DNA of 64,000 nt, taken from Arthrobacter sp. PGP41 (GTDB lineage: Bacteria > Actinomycetota > Actinomycetes > Actinomycetales > Micrococcaceae). The notes beneath the pieces were generated by a model, which was given only the letters and a program-made list of their open reading frames with translations, ran no database searches and was not told where the DNA came from. Below are positions 48,488-56,916 of the stretch, piece after piece; within the stretch, counting starts at the first letter, position 1; the number at the start of each line of letters is the position of its first letter. The stretch covers positions 3,472,001-3,536,000 of the forward strand of contig NZ_CP026514.1 of assembly GCF_002953935.1 (NCBI RefSeq), in the 5' to 3' direction. The translations under genes were made by a program, and so were the position numbers.

Positions 48488-49591
48488 TCAGAGCCCCGAA
48501 TAGGAGTGAAGGCCGTTGAAGAACTGGTTCACGATGGTGAAATTAAAAATCACGCAGAGGTAGCCCACGATCGACAGCCACGCCGCGCGCGTGCCCGTCC
48601 ACCCGCGCGTGGCACGCGCGTGCAGGTAGCCCGCGTACACCACCCAGATGACGAAGGTCCACACTTCCTTGGTGTCCCAGCCCCAAAACCGCCCCCACGC
48701 CTTCTCGGCCCAGATGGCGCCGAACATGAGGGTGAAGGTCCAGCCGATGAAGGCGATGGCGTTGATGCGGTAGGACAGGTTCTCCAGGCTCAGCGCGGAC
48801 GGCACCAGGCGCATGAAGCCGAGCTTGTCAGCCCCGCCGGCAGCCACCGTCTTCTGCCGGTGCGACTGGACCAGCTGGAGCGCGGACATGGCAAATGTCA
48901 GGGTGAACAGCGCAGAGGACAGCACGGCGATGGACACGTGGATGATCAGCCAGTAGCTCTGCAGGGCGGGAACCAGGTGGCCCACCGGCGTCCAGTAAGC
49001 CACGGACGCGGCCACCAGCATGATGATGGCCAGGCCCACAACGAAGGTACCCAGGAAGCGGAGGTCACGGCGGACCAGGACCAGCAGGAATACCGCAACC
49101 GCCACGAAGGCGCCGGTAGTGAGGAATTCGTACATGTTGCCCCAGGGCACGCGCCCCGCACCCAAGGCGCGGGTCACGACGCCGGCACCATGGATCAGTG
49201 CGCCGAGAATTGTCAGGGCCACGGCCACCCGCGCGGGGGCACGGCGTTCAGCGGCGTACCGCATGTCGGCGTCGGCGGTGGCCACGCCTCCGGCCCCTGC
49301 CCCTGCAGTCCTGGCAGTGGACGACGACGGCCGCTCGGCCCTGCCGGCAGGCCCGGCAAGGTGAGTGTCAGCCCGCTCCCCCACCCCGGCTGCAACCGGG
49401 ACGCTGGCCGCCTCCTGGGCCTTGCCGTCGAGGCCGGCCTGCGCGGCCTTCAGGTCGATGGCGCGCAGGGCCTTGCTGCTCTTGGCCAGGTCCCAGGCGA
49501 AAGCGATGAAGGCCACCGTGTATGTGCCGGCCGCCAGGAGCATGAACAGCTCGCTGTACTGGCCCATGGTTTCGTTGATTCCAAACGGCAT
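48488..49591 (-). CDS. ccsB: Cytochrome c biogenesis protein CcsB/ResC (CcsA family)
   Basis: A 367-residue integral membrane protein with about 8 helices. The heme-handling WWD-type motif is KAWGRFWGWDTKEVWTFVIW, with conserved histidines (LIIHVSIAVLSSALFTL and YLHARATRGWTG). It pairs with ResB in system II to move heme and attach it to apocytochrome c. Its ATG overlaps the resB stop (TAATG). A 160-residue Ala-rich loop before the first core helices is typical of actinobacteria. Confidence 0.95.
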   Translation of the reverse strand: MPFGINETMGQYSELFMLLAAGTYTVAFIAFAWDLAKSSKALRAIDLKAAQAGLDGKAQEAASVPVAAGVGERADTHLAGPAGRAERPSSSTARTAGAGAGGVATADADMRYAAERRAPARVAVALTILGALIHGAGVVTRALGAGRVPWGNMYEFLTTGAFVAVAVFLLVLVRRDLRFLGTFVVGLAIIMLVAASVAYWTPVGHLVPALQSYWLIIHVSIAVLSSALFTLTFAMSALQLVQSHRQKTVAAGGADKLGFMRLVPSALSLENLSYRINAIAFIGWTFTLMFGAIWAEKAWGRFWGWDTKEVWTFVIWVVYAGYLHARATRGWTGTRAAWLSIVGYLCVIFNFTIVNQFFNGLHSYSGL

Positions 49592-51366
49592 TACTGGTCC
49601 TTTTCGGGCCCCGAGGGGCCGGCTGGGGTGGTGGCTGGGCCTGTGGTTGCGGCAGCGCCGGCGCTATTCTCGTGCACGCTGCTGGGTGTTTGCCGGGAAT
49701 CCCCGGGCCGGGCAGTGTCCGGTTCGTGGTCCAGCCGCCATTCCCCGCTGAGCAGCTGCCGGAGGGCAGCGGCTTCGGCGGCAAGGCGATGGTCCTCGCC
49801 GCGGGCCAGGAGCCCGTACTCAACCATGGTGCGGCCGTCATCGTGGGTGCCCGTGCGGACCCACACCCGGCGGCGGTTGACGTAGAGCGAGAGGATCAGT
49901 CCGGCCACGGCCAGGAGCGCAAACACCAGCGCGTAGGCCTGCCCGGGGTTGTGGTGGATGTCCACTCCGATGTAGCGCTTGACCCCGTCGAAGCTGATGG
50001 TGCCCTTGCCGTCCGGCAGCGTGTAGCCGGTCCCGGGGGACAGGGTGATGCCGCCGGCGTCCAGGTTCCGTGCGTTCAGCGGAGTGAGCTCCTTGACGTC
50101 CAGTTCGAAGACGTTCTGCGGAGCGCCGTCATCCAGGCCAAGGTCCCCGTAATAGGAGTTGAGCGTCAGCTGCGGGTTGAACAGCTCCGGGTCCCCGCTG
50201 AAGGAGACCCCTTCGTTGGTGACGAAGGCGGTGGGCAGGAAGAAACCCGCGAACCCCAGCTGGTCGGGCTTGGCGTCGGGAACCTTGATCACCACGGAAG
50301 AGTAGTAGTTGTCCCCCTGCAGCTTCGCCACCACGGGCCCCTGCATGGCCACGTTGCCGGCGCCGTCCCGGATGGTCACCACGGGAGCGTAGCCGTTGCC
50401 GGTGAGGTAGATGCTGGTGCCGCCCAGGGTGATGGGATCGTTGACCTTCAGGGTTTCCTGGCGCGCGGGCGCGTCCGGGTTTTCCTTGGTAGTGACTGAC
50501 GCCGAGAAATCGATGGGCTGGCCGAACTTGCCCTGGGACTCGCGGTCGAAGGTGATGTCGAACTTGTCCAGCTGGATGGAGTAGGGCTGCAGCTGGCCGG
50601 ACTGGAAATTGGTGCCGGGGTTGAACTGGTCATAGCCCACCAGGGTGTTCACGAAAGTGTCGCCCTCCACCAGGATGCGCTGGCCGCTGTAGCCGAACAG
50701 GCCGCCGACGGCCACGGACACCAGCACGCCAATGAGGGAAGTGTGGAACACGAGGTTTCCCACTTCCTTCATGAACCCGCGCTCGGCTCCCAAAGACGGC
50801 CGCGCGCCGTCGTCGTCCCTTACCTCGACGCGGTAGCCGCGCTTCTTGAGCAGCCCGGCGGCACTGTGGATGGCCGCGGGCGCCGGGATCCCGGCGTCGG
50901 CCGGTATGACCAGTGTGCCGTACTCGGGCAGGCGGGAGAGGCGTTTGGGGGTTCGCGGCGGCTGGGACCGCATGGCCTTGTAGTGGGCAATGGCGCGGGG
51001 CACCACGCAGCCGATCAGCGAGATGAACAGCAGCAGGTATATGGCCGAGAACCAGGCCGAGGAGTAGACGTCGTACAGCTGCAGGGTGTCCAGCAGCTTT
51101 CCGTAGTCCGGGTTGTCCTTGATGTACTGGGTGACGATGGACGGATTGGCCGGGCGCTGCGGGAAGAGCGAGCCCGGCACGGCCGCGACGGCCAGGAGCA
51201 GGAGCAGGAAAAGCGCCGTGCGCATGCTGGTCAGCTGGGTCCACGCCCAGCGCAGCATCTCCTTGGGGCCCAGGGCCGGCAGCGCGGCGTCCGCCTTGGG
51301 CCCTGGCACACCGGCGCCAGTTTCCGGGGCGGAAGATTTCTTGTCTACGTTCACGCGCTCGCTCAT
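49591..51366 (-). CDS. resB: Cytochrome c biogenesis protein ResB
   Basis: A 591-residue membrane protein. Helices at about 45-65 (TALFLLLLLAVAAVPGSLF), 100-120 (AIYLLLFISLIGCVVPRAI) and 185-205 (FHTSLIGVLVSVAVGGLFGY) are followed by a large external domain and a last helix. Motifs YDQFNPGTNFQSGQL and IQLDKFDITF are conserved in ResB. It forms the system II cytochrome c synthase with CcsB. The start at 51366 overlaps the ccdA stop by 1 nt (TGATG); the longer frame is not real. Confidence 0.94.
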   Translation of the reverse strand: MSERVNVDKKSSAPETGAGVPGPKADAALPALGPKEMLRWAWTQLTSMRTALFLLLLLAVAAVPGSLFPQRPANPSIVTQYIKDNPDYGKLLDTLQLYDVYSSAWFSAIYLLLFISLIGCVVPRAIAHYKAMRSQPPRTPKRLSRLPEYGTLVIPADAGIPAPAAIHSAAGLLKKRGYRVEVRDDDGARPSLGAERGFMKEVGNLVFHTSLIGVLVSVAVGGLFGYSGQRILVEGDTFVNTLVGYDQFNPGTNFQSGQLQPYSIQLDKFDITFDRESQGKFGQPIDFSASVTTKENPDAPARQETLKVNDPITLGGTSIYLTGNGYAPVVTIRDGAGNVAMQGPVVAKLQGDNYYSSVVIKVPDAKPDQLGFAGFFLPTAFVTNEGVSFSGDPELFNPQLTLNSYYGDLGLDDGAPQNVFELDVKELTPLNARNLDAGGITLSPGTGYTLPDGKGTISFDGVKRYIGVDIHHNPGQAYALVFALLAVAGLILSLYVNRRRVWVRTGTHDDGRTMVEYGLLARGEDHRLAAEAAALRQLLSGEWRLDHEPDTARPGDSRQTPSSVHENSAGAAATTGPATTPAGPSGPEKDQ

Positions 51367-52121
51367 CAGATCGGCAACTTCACATCGGTTTGGAACCAGT
51401 ACTGGAGCTCGGTCACCCAGGTCCCCCAGACGCCGCTGGCCATCAGCAGGCCCAGCACCACCAGGATGCCCCCGCCGATGCGCTGGATGGCCAGGCGGTG
51501 CTTGCGGAAGAACACCATCACACCCATTCCCCGGCGGAGCGCCAGGGCGATCAGCAGGAAGGGAATGCCCAGGCCCAGGCTGTAGACAAAGGCCAGGAAG
51601 GCGCCCTTGGCGGCGGAGGAGCCGCCGGAGAGACTCAGCAGCTGGACGGCGGAGTAGGTGGGGCCGATGCACGGCGCCCAGCCCAGCCCGAAGGTCAGGC
51701 CCAGCAACGGCGCGCCCCACAGCCCGGCCGGCGGCTTGGCGTGGATCTTGGCGTCGCGCTGCAGCCAGCTGAAGCCGCCCATGAACACCACGCCCATGAC
51801 GATGACCAGGACGCCCAGGAGCTGGGTGATCCAGGCGTTCTGCGTGCCCGTGATGAGGGTTCCCAACTGGCCGAAGGCTCCGCCCAACAGGACGAAGATC
51901 ACGGAGAAGCCGAGCACGAACAGTCCAATGCCGAGCAGCATCCGGCCGCGCTTCTGCTTTTCCAGGTCCACGCCGCTCAGCCCGGTGACATAGCCCAGGT
52001 ACCCGGGAACCAGGGGCAGGACGCAGGGTGAGAGGAAGGAGACCAGTCCGGCCAGCAGTGCCACCGGGATGGCAAGGAGGAGCGAGCCGTTCAGGATGGC
52101 TTCGGCGAAGGGGCTGTTCAC
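51366..52121 (-). CDS. ccdA: Cytochrome c biogenesis protein CcdA
   Basis: A 251-residue thiol-disulfide transporter with six helices. The two redox cysteines are in FLSPCVLPLVPGYLG and GWAPCIGPTYSAV. It moves electrons from cytosolic thioredoxin to the outside thioredoxin-like protein TlpA/ResA, keeping apocytochrome cysteines reduced. The GTG at 52121 was chosen because the protein begins as in homologues; the frame is open further back. It is followed by resB and preceded by the thioredoxin gene 13 nt away. Confidence 0.93.
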   Translation of the reverse strand: MNSPFAEAILNGSLLLAIPVALLAGLVSFLSPCVLPLVPGYLGYVTGLSGVDLEKQKRGRMLLGIGLFVLGFSVIFVLLGGAFGQLGTLITGTQNAWITQLLGVLVIVMGVVFMGGFSWLQRDAKIHAKPPAGLWGAPLLGLTFGLGWAPCIGPTYSAVQLLSLSGGSSAAKGAFLAFVYSLGLGIPFLLIALALRRGMGVMVFFRKHRLAIQRIGGGILVVLGLLMASGVWGTWVTELQYWFQTDVKLPI

Positions 52122-52134
52122 GGTCCGGCCGCCG

Positions 52135-52773
52135 CTACTCTGCCACGGCGGCGGCGACGAGGGCTTTGAGGGTGCCCTTCTGGACTTCTCCGAGGACGCG
52201 GGAGGCCACGCGGCCCTGCTTGTCCAGGACCAGGGTGGTGGGAACAGCGCCGGGCGGAACCAGGCCGGAGACGGCCAGGAGGACGCCGCCGTCCTTGTCG
52301 TCAAAGCTCGGGTAGGTCAGGTTGAAGTTCTTCTCAAAAGCCTCTGCCGTGGCCTTCTCGTCCCGGAGGTTGACGCCGAAGAATTGCACGCCCTGGTCCT
52401 TGAACTCCTGGTGGAGCTCTTCCAGGATGGGGGCTTCCACCCGGCAGGGGGCGCAGGCGGCAAACCAGAAGTTCAGGACTGTCACCTTGCCCTGGAAGTC
52501 GGCGGGCGCAACCGCGGTGCCGTTGAACAGGGTGCCGTTGACCTGGATGGCGGACTTGCGGTCTCCGGCGGCGAACTCCGTGACGGACCCGTCCCCGGCC
52601 ACATAGTTCTTGTTGTCCCCCGCTTTGGCCTGCTGCGCCAAGGCATCCTCCTGCGCACAGCCGGACATTCCCAGGGTCAGGGCGGTCAGGGCGAGCCCGC
52701 CGGCAGCGAGCAGGCTGCGGCGGGAGGTGACGGGCGCAGGGAGCTGCCCGTTCCTTTTATTACTGTCGGTCAC
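52135..52773 (-). CDS. TlpA/ResA-like thioredoxin lipoprotein
   Basis: A 212-residue exported thiol-disulfide reductase. The N-terminus SRRSLLAAGGLALTALTLGMSGC contains a Tat-like twin Arg and lipobox Cys. The thioredoxin fold has the active site CAPC (in FAACAPCRVEAPILEEL) and the DKQGRVASR part near the end. It takes electrons from CcdA to reduce apocytochrome c cysteines. The GTG start lies 2 nt after the upstream phosphatase stop, indicating coupling. The operon is phosphatase, tlpA, ccdA, resB, ccsB. Confidence 0.93.
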   Translation of the reverse strand: MTDSNKRNGQLPAPVTSRRSLLAAGGLALTALTLGMSGCAQEDALAQQAKAGDNKNYVAGDGSVTEFAAGDRKSAIQVNGTLFNGTAVAPADFQGKVTVLNFWFAACAPCRVEAPILEELHQEFKDQGVQFFGVNLRDEKATAEAFEKNFNLTYPSFDDKDGGVLLAVSGLVPPGAVPTTLVLDKQGRVASRVLGEVQKGTLKALVAAAVAE

Positions 52774-52775
52774 TA

Positions 52776-53456
52776 CTAGGCTCCAGGGGTGCTTGCCGCA
52801 CCCGGAAGAAGGGAAGCCGCCGGTTCGCTGTACTGCACGCGCAGGAGCGCGCCGTCGTCGTCGAACACCAGCGACGTGATGGATGTCAGCGTGCACTCAC
52901 GCTTCCGGGGATCGTGCCACAGGGGCCTGCCCTCGGCGCTCAGCCGGGTGGCCCAGATGGGGAGCTGATGGCTGACCATGATCGCTTCAGGCCCGTCCGT
53001 TCCGAAGTCCCCGGCTGCCAGTTCGATGGCGCGCAGGCGTGCATCCTGCACCGCTTCCATCACCCGGGCGGCCTGGTTCTTATAGGGTTCGCCCCACGAG
53101 GGCCGCAGCGGGTTGACCAGCCGCGGCCAGTGCTTGGGCCGGCGCAGCTCCGCCTTGGTAACCCTCATGCCCTCGAAATAGTTCTCCGCCTCGATGATCC
53201 GCTCGTCCGTGTGGATTTCCAGGTGGAGGGCGTCCGACGTCGGCCGTGCAGTTTCCTGCGCACGGTCCAGCGGCGATGCCGCCAGGTAGGTGATGCGGGC
53301 ACCGCCTGCAGCGCGGCGGCGGAAGTGCTCGGCGAGCATGCTCGCCATCTCCTGCCCCAGCTCGGAGAGGTGGAATTCGGGCAGCCTTCCGTACAGGACG
53401 CCGTCAGGGTTGTGGACCTCGCCGTGGCGGAGCAGATGGACAGTGGCTTGGGGCAT
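52776..53456 (-). CDS. Histidine phosphatase family protein (GpmB-like)
   Basis: A 226-residue phosphoglycerate mutase-fold phosphatase. The N-terminal signature is LLRHGEVHNPDGVLYGR with the catalytic His, and SHQLPIWATRLSAEG near the end provides the second His. The start at 53456 begins the RHG domain; the longer frame is spurious. Homologues head the cytochrome c assembly operon across actinobacteria, as here. The physiological substrate is not known. Confidence 0.88.
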   Translation of the reverse strand: MPQATVHLLRHGEVHNPDGVLYGRLPEFHLSELGQEMASMLAEHFRRRAAGGARITYLAASPLDRAQETARPTSDALHLEIHTDERIIEAENYFEGMRVTKAELRRPKHWPRLVNPLRPSWGEPYKNQAARVMEAVQDARLRAIELAAGDFGTDGPEAIMVSHQLPIWATRLSAEGRPLWHDPRKRECTLTSITSLVFDDDGALLRVQYSEPAASLLPGAASTPGA

Positions 53457-53561
53457 GTTTACCAGTTTCTCAAAGATGGCGTGCGATCCGAAATCTCCTG
53501 CACGGCTTTCTACAAACAGTAGAACTGAAGTTTTTGAAGAAATGTTCCGAAGGCGGGAATG

Positions 53562-53614
53562 AAACATGCAAATGCATGTTTATACTGGATGCAGCAGTTA
53601 GTTGAGACTTCAAC
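53562..53614. promoter_or_regulatory. Two palindromes upstream of yceI-type gene (MarR/RosR-like)
   Basis: AAACATGCAAATGCATGTTT (53562-53581) and GTTGAGACTTCAAC (53601-53614) are near-perfect palindromes in the 212-bp divergent gap before the YceI gene. The second fits the GTTGA(N4)TCAAC core reported for the MarR-type RosR site of Corynebacterium, whose targets include a YceI-like gene. Confidence 0.55.
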
Positions 53615-53668
53615 AGATGAAGCTTCAATGGCAGACCCCGACAGCACGCACACACAAGGAGCAACATC

Positions 53669-54217
53669 ATGGCACTTCCCGCAGACGTCACCACCGGCAC
53701 CTGGATCCTGGACAACTCCCACAGCGAGATCGGCTTCACCGTCCGCCACGCGGGCATCCACAAGGTCCGCGGCCAGTTCAAGGAAGCCGCAGCCACCCTG
53801 GACCTTCCCGAGGACGTGTCCGGCGCAAAGATCAACGCCACCATCAACACGGCCAGCTTCGATTCCGGTGATGCCAACCGCGACGGCCACGTCAAGGGCG
53901 AGGACTTCTTCGACGTGGAGAAGTTCCCCGAGATCTCCTTCGTCTCCAACGGCCTGGTGGCCAAGGGCAACAGCTACGAGCTGACCGGCGACCTGACCAT
54001 CAAGGGCGTCACCCGCCCCGTCACCCTGGACACCGAGTTCAACGGCGTGGCCGTGGACCCGTTCGGCAACACCCGCGCCGGAGTTTCGGCTGAGACCACC
54101 ATCAGCCGCAAGGACTTCGGCCTGACCTGGAACGCTGTTTTGGAGACCGGCGGCGTCCTGGTGAGCGACAAGGTCGCCATCAACCTGGAACTGGCGTTCA
54201 TCGCTCCCGCAGCGTAA
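53669..54217 (+). CDS. YceI family protein
   Basis: A 182-residue lipocalin-like protein (GTWILDNSHSEIGFTVRHAG, then HVKGEDFFDVEKFPEISF and YELTGDLTIKGVTRPVTLDTEF). YceI proteins bind isoprenoids or other amphiphiles and are stress-linked. There is no signal peptide, so it is probably cytosolic, unlike E. coli YceI. AGGAGCAACATC precedes the ATG. Two palindromes upstream suggest redox- or effector-responsive regulation. A strong terminator follows the stop. Confidence 0.92.
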   Translation: MALPADVTTGTWILDNSHSEIGFTVRHAGIHKVRGQFKEAAATLDLPEDVSGAKINATINTASFDSGDANRDGHVKGEDFFDVEKFPEISFVSNGLVAKGNSYELTGDLTIKGVTRPVTLDTEFNGVAVDPFGNTRAGVSAETTISRKDFGLTWNAVLETGGVLVSDKVAINLELAFIAPAA

Positions 54218-54232
54218 ATCGCCTTTCCTGCC

Positions 54233-54282
54233 GGTACCCCGGCACTGGACTTCCGCAGTCCGGTGCCGGGGTGCCTCCTTTT
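54233..54282 (+). terminator. Rho-independent terminator after YceI gene
   Basis: GGTACCCCGGCACTGGACT and AGTCCGGTGCCGGGGTGCC form a long stem with a 5-nt loop, followed by TCCTTTT. Confidence 0.93.
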
Positions 54283-54343
54283 AAGTTCCCCGTTAGGTTC
54301 CCCGCTCCCCTCCCCCTCGCCGGAGGGGTTTACAGTGAGGGCC

Positions 54344-54811
54344 ATGAGCAACTCTCCCAGCGCGCCCCGGACCGGTTTCACCCGGATGTTCGCGGTGGCG
54401 GGCCTTCCCACCGGACTCAAGGTCTCGTTCTGGATTTGGTTCATGGGCGGCATGCTGGGCTTGCTGGGAGGAATCCTCGGCATGCTCGCGTCCCTGGTGC
54501 TCTTTGTTGCTGCGCCGGGAGCCGCGACCCTGGTGCTGCTGCTCATGGTGCTGGCGGCCGGCGTGGGGGCAGCCCAGATCGTGTTCGCCCTCGCCATGAA
54601 AGAGGGGAAGCGCCGGGCACGGCTGGGCCTGACGGCCCTCACCGGCATTACCCTGGTCCTGGCCGTTGCCAACGGGGCCATGGGCGTGGGCCAGGCGGGC
54701 AACTGGGCTGCCTCCCTCATCAGCCTGGCCGCTACGGTCCTTCTCTGGCTGCCCCGTTCCCAGGCCTTCTTTGCCGCAGCAGGACGGCGCGGGAATACCT
54801 CTTCCGAATGA
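54344..54811 (+). CDS. Small membrane protein of unknown function
   Basis: A 155-residue protein with four predicted helices: about 27-50 (FWIWFMGGMLGLLGGILGML), 60-85, 93-112 and 117-138. The N-terminus is Ser/Pro-rich and cytosolic. No family recognised. The ATG at 54344 begins a plausible membrane protein; an upstream frame is spurious. It is followed by another membrane gene after 109 nt, perhaps in the same unit. Confidence 0.6.
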   Translation: MSNSPSAPRTGFTRMFAVAGLPTGLKVSFWIWFMGGMLGLLGGILGMLASLVLFVAAPGAATLVLLLMVLAAGVGAAQIVFALAMKEGKRRARLGLTALTGITLVLAVANGAMGVGQAGNWAASLISLAATVLLWLPRSQAFFAAAGRRGNTSSE

Positions 54812-54920
54812 CCCACAAGCCGTCCGCCCGGGGGTACGGTGGACTTAAGCCATGCTGGGGGTAGGGCACAGGTCTATTCCCTGCAGCCTCCCTGGAACCC
54901 GACATGCAAAAGGAACGCTC

Positions 54921-55703
54921 ATGAGTACTCCCCCTGTCCCGCCTCCCGTTCCGAACGATCCCGAGTCCGGGCCTGGCACGCAGGGTCCGCGCTACGGCCA
55001 GAACGCCCCGCAGTCCGGCGCACCCCAGTACGGACAGAACGCACCCCAGTCCGGCGCACCCCAGTACGGACAGAACGCACCCCAGTACGGCCAGCAGTCC
55101 GGCGTACCCCAGTACGGGCAGAACCCGCCGCAGTACGGACAGAACCCGCCGGGGGCTCCGGGCTACGGGCAGCAGCCGTTTGGGCAGTCGCCCTACGCGC
55201 AGTACCCGTCGGAGCAGCCGCAGCCGTCCGGAAGCACGGGCGTTCCCCAGCTGGTCAACATTTCGTTCTGGCTGCTGATCGCCTCGGCCGCCATTTTCGT
55301 TGTCTCGGCGCTTGCCGGCCTCGCCACGCTGGATGATCCCCGGTTCCGCGATGTCTTCGACAGCCAGGTCCAGGGCACCGGCGCGGGGGTCACGTACGAG
55401 GATATGAAGGGCGTCATCGCCGGCACCCTGGTGGTTTTCACCATCATCGGCCTGGCACTGTACCTGCTGGTGGCATTCTTTGTCCGCAAGGGCAAGAACT
55501 GGGCACGCGTCCTGGGCACCGTCTTTGCGGCACTTTCCGTCCTCGGCCTCTTCGGCCCTCCCAGTTTCGCAACCATCGGCACGCTGTTGGGAATCGCGGC
55601 CATTGTGCTGCTCTACCTTCCGGCGGCAGCTCCGTATTTCCGGAAGCAGCAGCCGTTTGCCAATCCGTACGGCGGCAACATGGGCAACCCCTACGGCCGG
55701 TAG
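54921..55703 (+). CDS. Membrane protein with PQYGQN repeat N-terminus
   Basis: A 260-residue protein. The first 100 residues are disordered, rich in Pro, Gln, Gly and Tyr, and contain repeats of PQYGQN/PQSGA type. The C-terminal 160 residues have about four helices (VNISFWLLIASAAIFVVSAL, ..., VVFTIIGLALYLLVAFFV, VLGTVFAALSVLGLFGP). AAAGGAACGCTC precedes the ATG at 54921; a longer frame exists. Such repeat-tailed DUF-type proteins are common in actinobacteria; no function known. Confidence 0.72.
   Translation: MSTPPVPPPVPNDPESGPGTQGPRYGQNAPQSGAPQYGQNAPQSGAPQYGQNAPQYGQQSGVPQYGQNPPQYGQNPPGAPGYGQQPFGQSPYAQYPSEQPQPSGSTGVPQLVNISFWLLIASAAIFVVSALAGLATLDDPRFRDVFDSQVQGTGAGVTYEDMKGVIAGTLVVFTIIGLALYLLVAFFVRKGKNWARVLGTVFAALSVLGLFGPPSFATIGTLLGIAAIVLLYLPAAAPYFRKQQPFANPYGGNMGNPYGR
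55011..55082 (+). repeat. Two identical 36-bp tandem units coding PQYGQN-type repeats
   Basis: CAGTCCGGCGCACCCCAGTA-type units at 55011-55046 and 55047-55082 are exact copies, encoding the Pro/Gln/Tyr repeats of the preceding membrane protein; degenerate copies flank them. Confidence 0.88.
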
Positions 55704-55763
55704 TCCGGGCACAAACCACCCTGCGGGCGTGGGTCCCCGAAGCAGCCAGAACCGCGAAGGAAG

Positions 55764-56501
55764 CTAGGCGGTCTGCCCCGGGGCCTGCGCCCGCTGTGCG
55801 TGGTAGGCCAGGATCTGCAGCTCCGTTGCCATGTCTACTTTGCGGAGGTTGACCCCCTCCGGCACCTGGAGCATCACGGGCGCGAAACTCAGGATACTGC
55901 GGACGCCGGCCGCCACCACCCGGTCGCAAACGTCCTGGGCCACGGCGGCCGGCAGGGCCAGCACCACCATGTTGGCCCCGGTCCGGTGCAACACGGTTTC
56001 CAGGTCCGCCACATCGCTGACCCGCAGCCAGCCCACTTCGTTGCCCACCACCATCTGGTCCGCGTCAAAAATGGCAACTACGTCGAAGCCGCGGGATTCA
56101 AAGCCGCCGTACCGGGCCAGGGCCTTGCCCAGGTTGCCGGCACCCACGATCGCCACTTTCCAGTCGTGCGTAAGTCCCAGGGCGGCGGCGATGTGCCGGC
56201 TAAGGTACTGCACCTCGTAGCCCACACCGCGGGTTCCATACGAACCAACGTGGGAGAGGTCCTTGCGCAGGGTTGCGGAGCTGACGCCGGAAGCCTCGGC
56301 GAGGGATTCTGAGGAGACCCGCTCCACCCCCTCGGCGAGCAGGGTGTTGAGGGCGCGCAGGTAGAGGGTCAGCCGCGCCACCGCAGCCGGCGGAATCTGC
56401 TTGGCTGCCGTGCCCGTGGCTCCCGGCAGGTCCGGAACAGCCTGGGGAGTTGAATCCAGCGAAGCCACCAGCTCCTCCCTCGCATTGCGTTGTGACTCCA
56501 C
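55764..56501 (-). CDS. rex: Redox-sensing transcriptional repressor Rex
   Basis: A 245-residue NADH-responsive repressor. The winged helix is at about 40-95 (VSSESLAEASGVSSATLRKDLS, then SYGTRGVGYEVQYL), and the Rossmann domain has VAIVGAGNLGKALARYGGF and FDADQMVVGNEVG. High NADH/NAD releases it from DNA, de-repressing respiratory and fermentative genes. It lies near cytochrome c assembly and menaquinone genes, which may be targets, but I saw no clear TTGTGAAnnnnTTCACAA site in the window. Same strand as the glutaredoxin gene upstream. Confidence 0.94.
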   Translation of the reverse strand: MESQRNAREELVASLDSTPQAVPDLPGATGTAAKQIPPAAVARLTLYLRALNTLLAEGVERVSSESLAEASGVSSATLRKDLSHVGSYGTRGVGYEVQYLSRHIAAALGLTHDWKVAIVGAGNLGKALARYGGFESRGFDVVAIFDADQMVVGNEVGWLRVSDVADLETVLHRTGANMVVLALPAAVAQDVCDRVVAAGVRSILSFAPVMLQVPEGVNLRKVDMATELQILAYHAQRAQAPGQTA

Positions 56502-56572
56502 TCTAGAGCCCCATCAGCATTGCCAACAAAGCAGGTGACGCCGGTGCCCGCGCCATCACAGGAGCTGCTCCC

Positions 56573-56827
56573 CTACTGCGCCATTGCCTGCCGGAGCACG
56601 CGTTCAAGGCGGGCTTCGTCAATCTTCCAGAAATCGCGCTGCACGCCATCCACCAGCACCACGGGGATTTCCTCCGCGTAGCGCTCACGTAGTTCCGGCT
56701 GGTGGTCCACCAACTCCTCGTTCCACTCAAGTCCCAGGGAGGCCGTAACCCGCCCGACGGCGTCGCGCGCGTCTTCGCAAAGGTGGCAGTCTTCTTTGGT
56801 GATGAGGAGGACGCGGGGTGTGGCCAT
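56573..56827 (-). CDS. Glutaredoxin family protein
   Basis: An 84-residue thioredoxin-fold protein with the active site CHLC in LLITKEDCHLCEDARDAV. It has the shape of the DUF836 type of glutaredoxin found in actinobacteria. It lies upstream of rex on the same strand and diverges from the HAD-family phosphatase. A homologue (Rv0508) sits between comparable genes in Mycobacterium, so the arrangement is conserved. Confidence 0.86.
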   Translation of the reverse strand: MATPRVLLITKEDCHLCEDARDAVGRVTASLGLEWNEELVDHQPELRERYAEEIPVVLVDGVQRDFWKIDEARLERVLRQAMAQ

Positions 56828-56916
56828 GCCTTAACGGTATCCCCGTTGCCCGGGCGCGGCGACGTCCAGCGCTGGAGCGCAGTGGAATCAACAGTGGATT
56901 GACTAGACTCGAGTCC

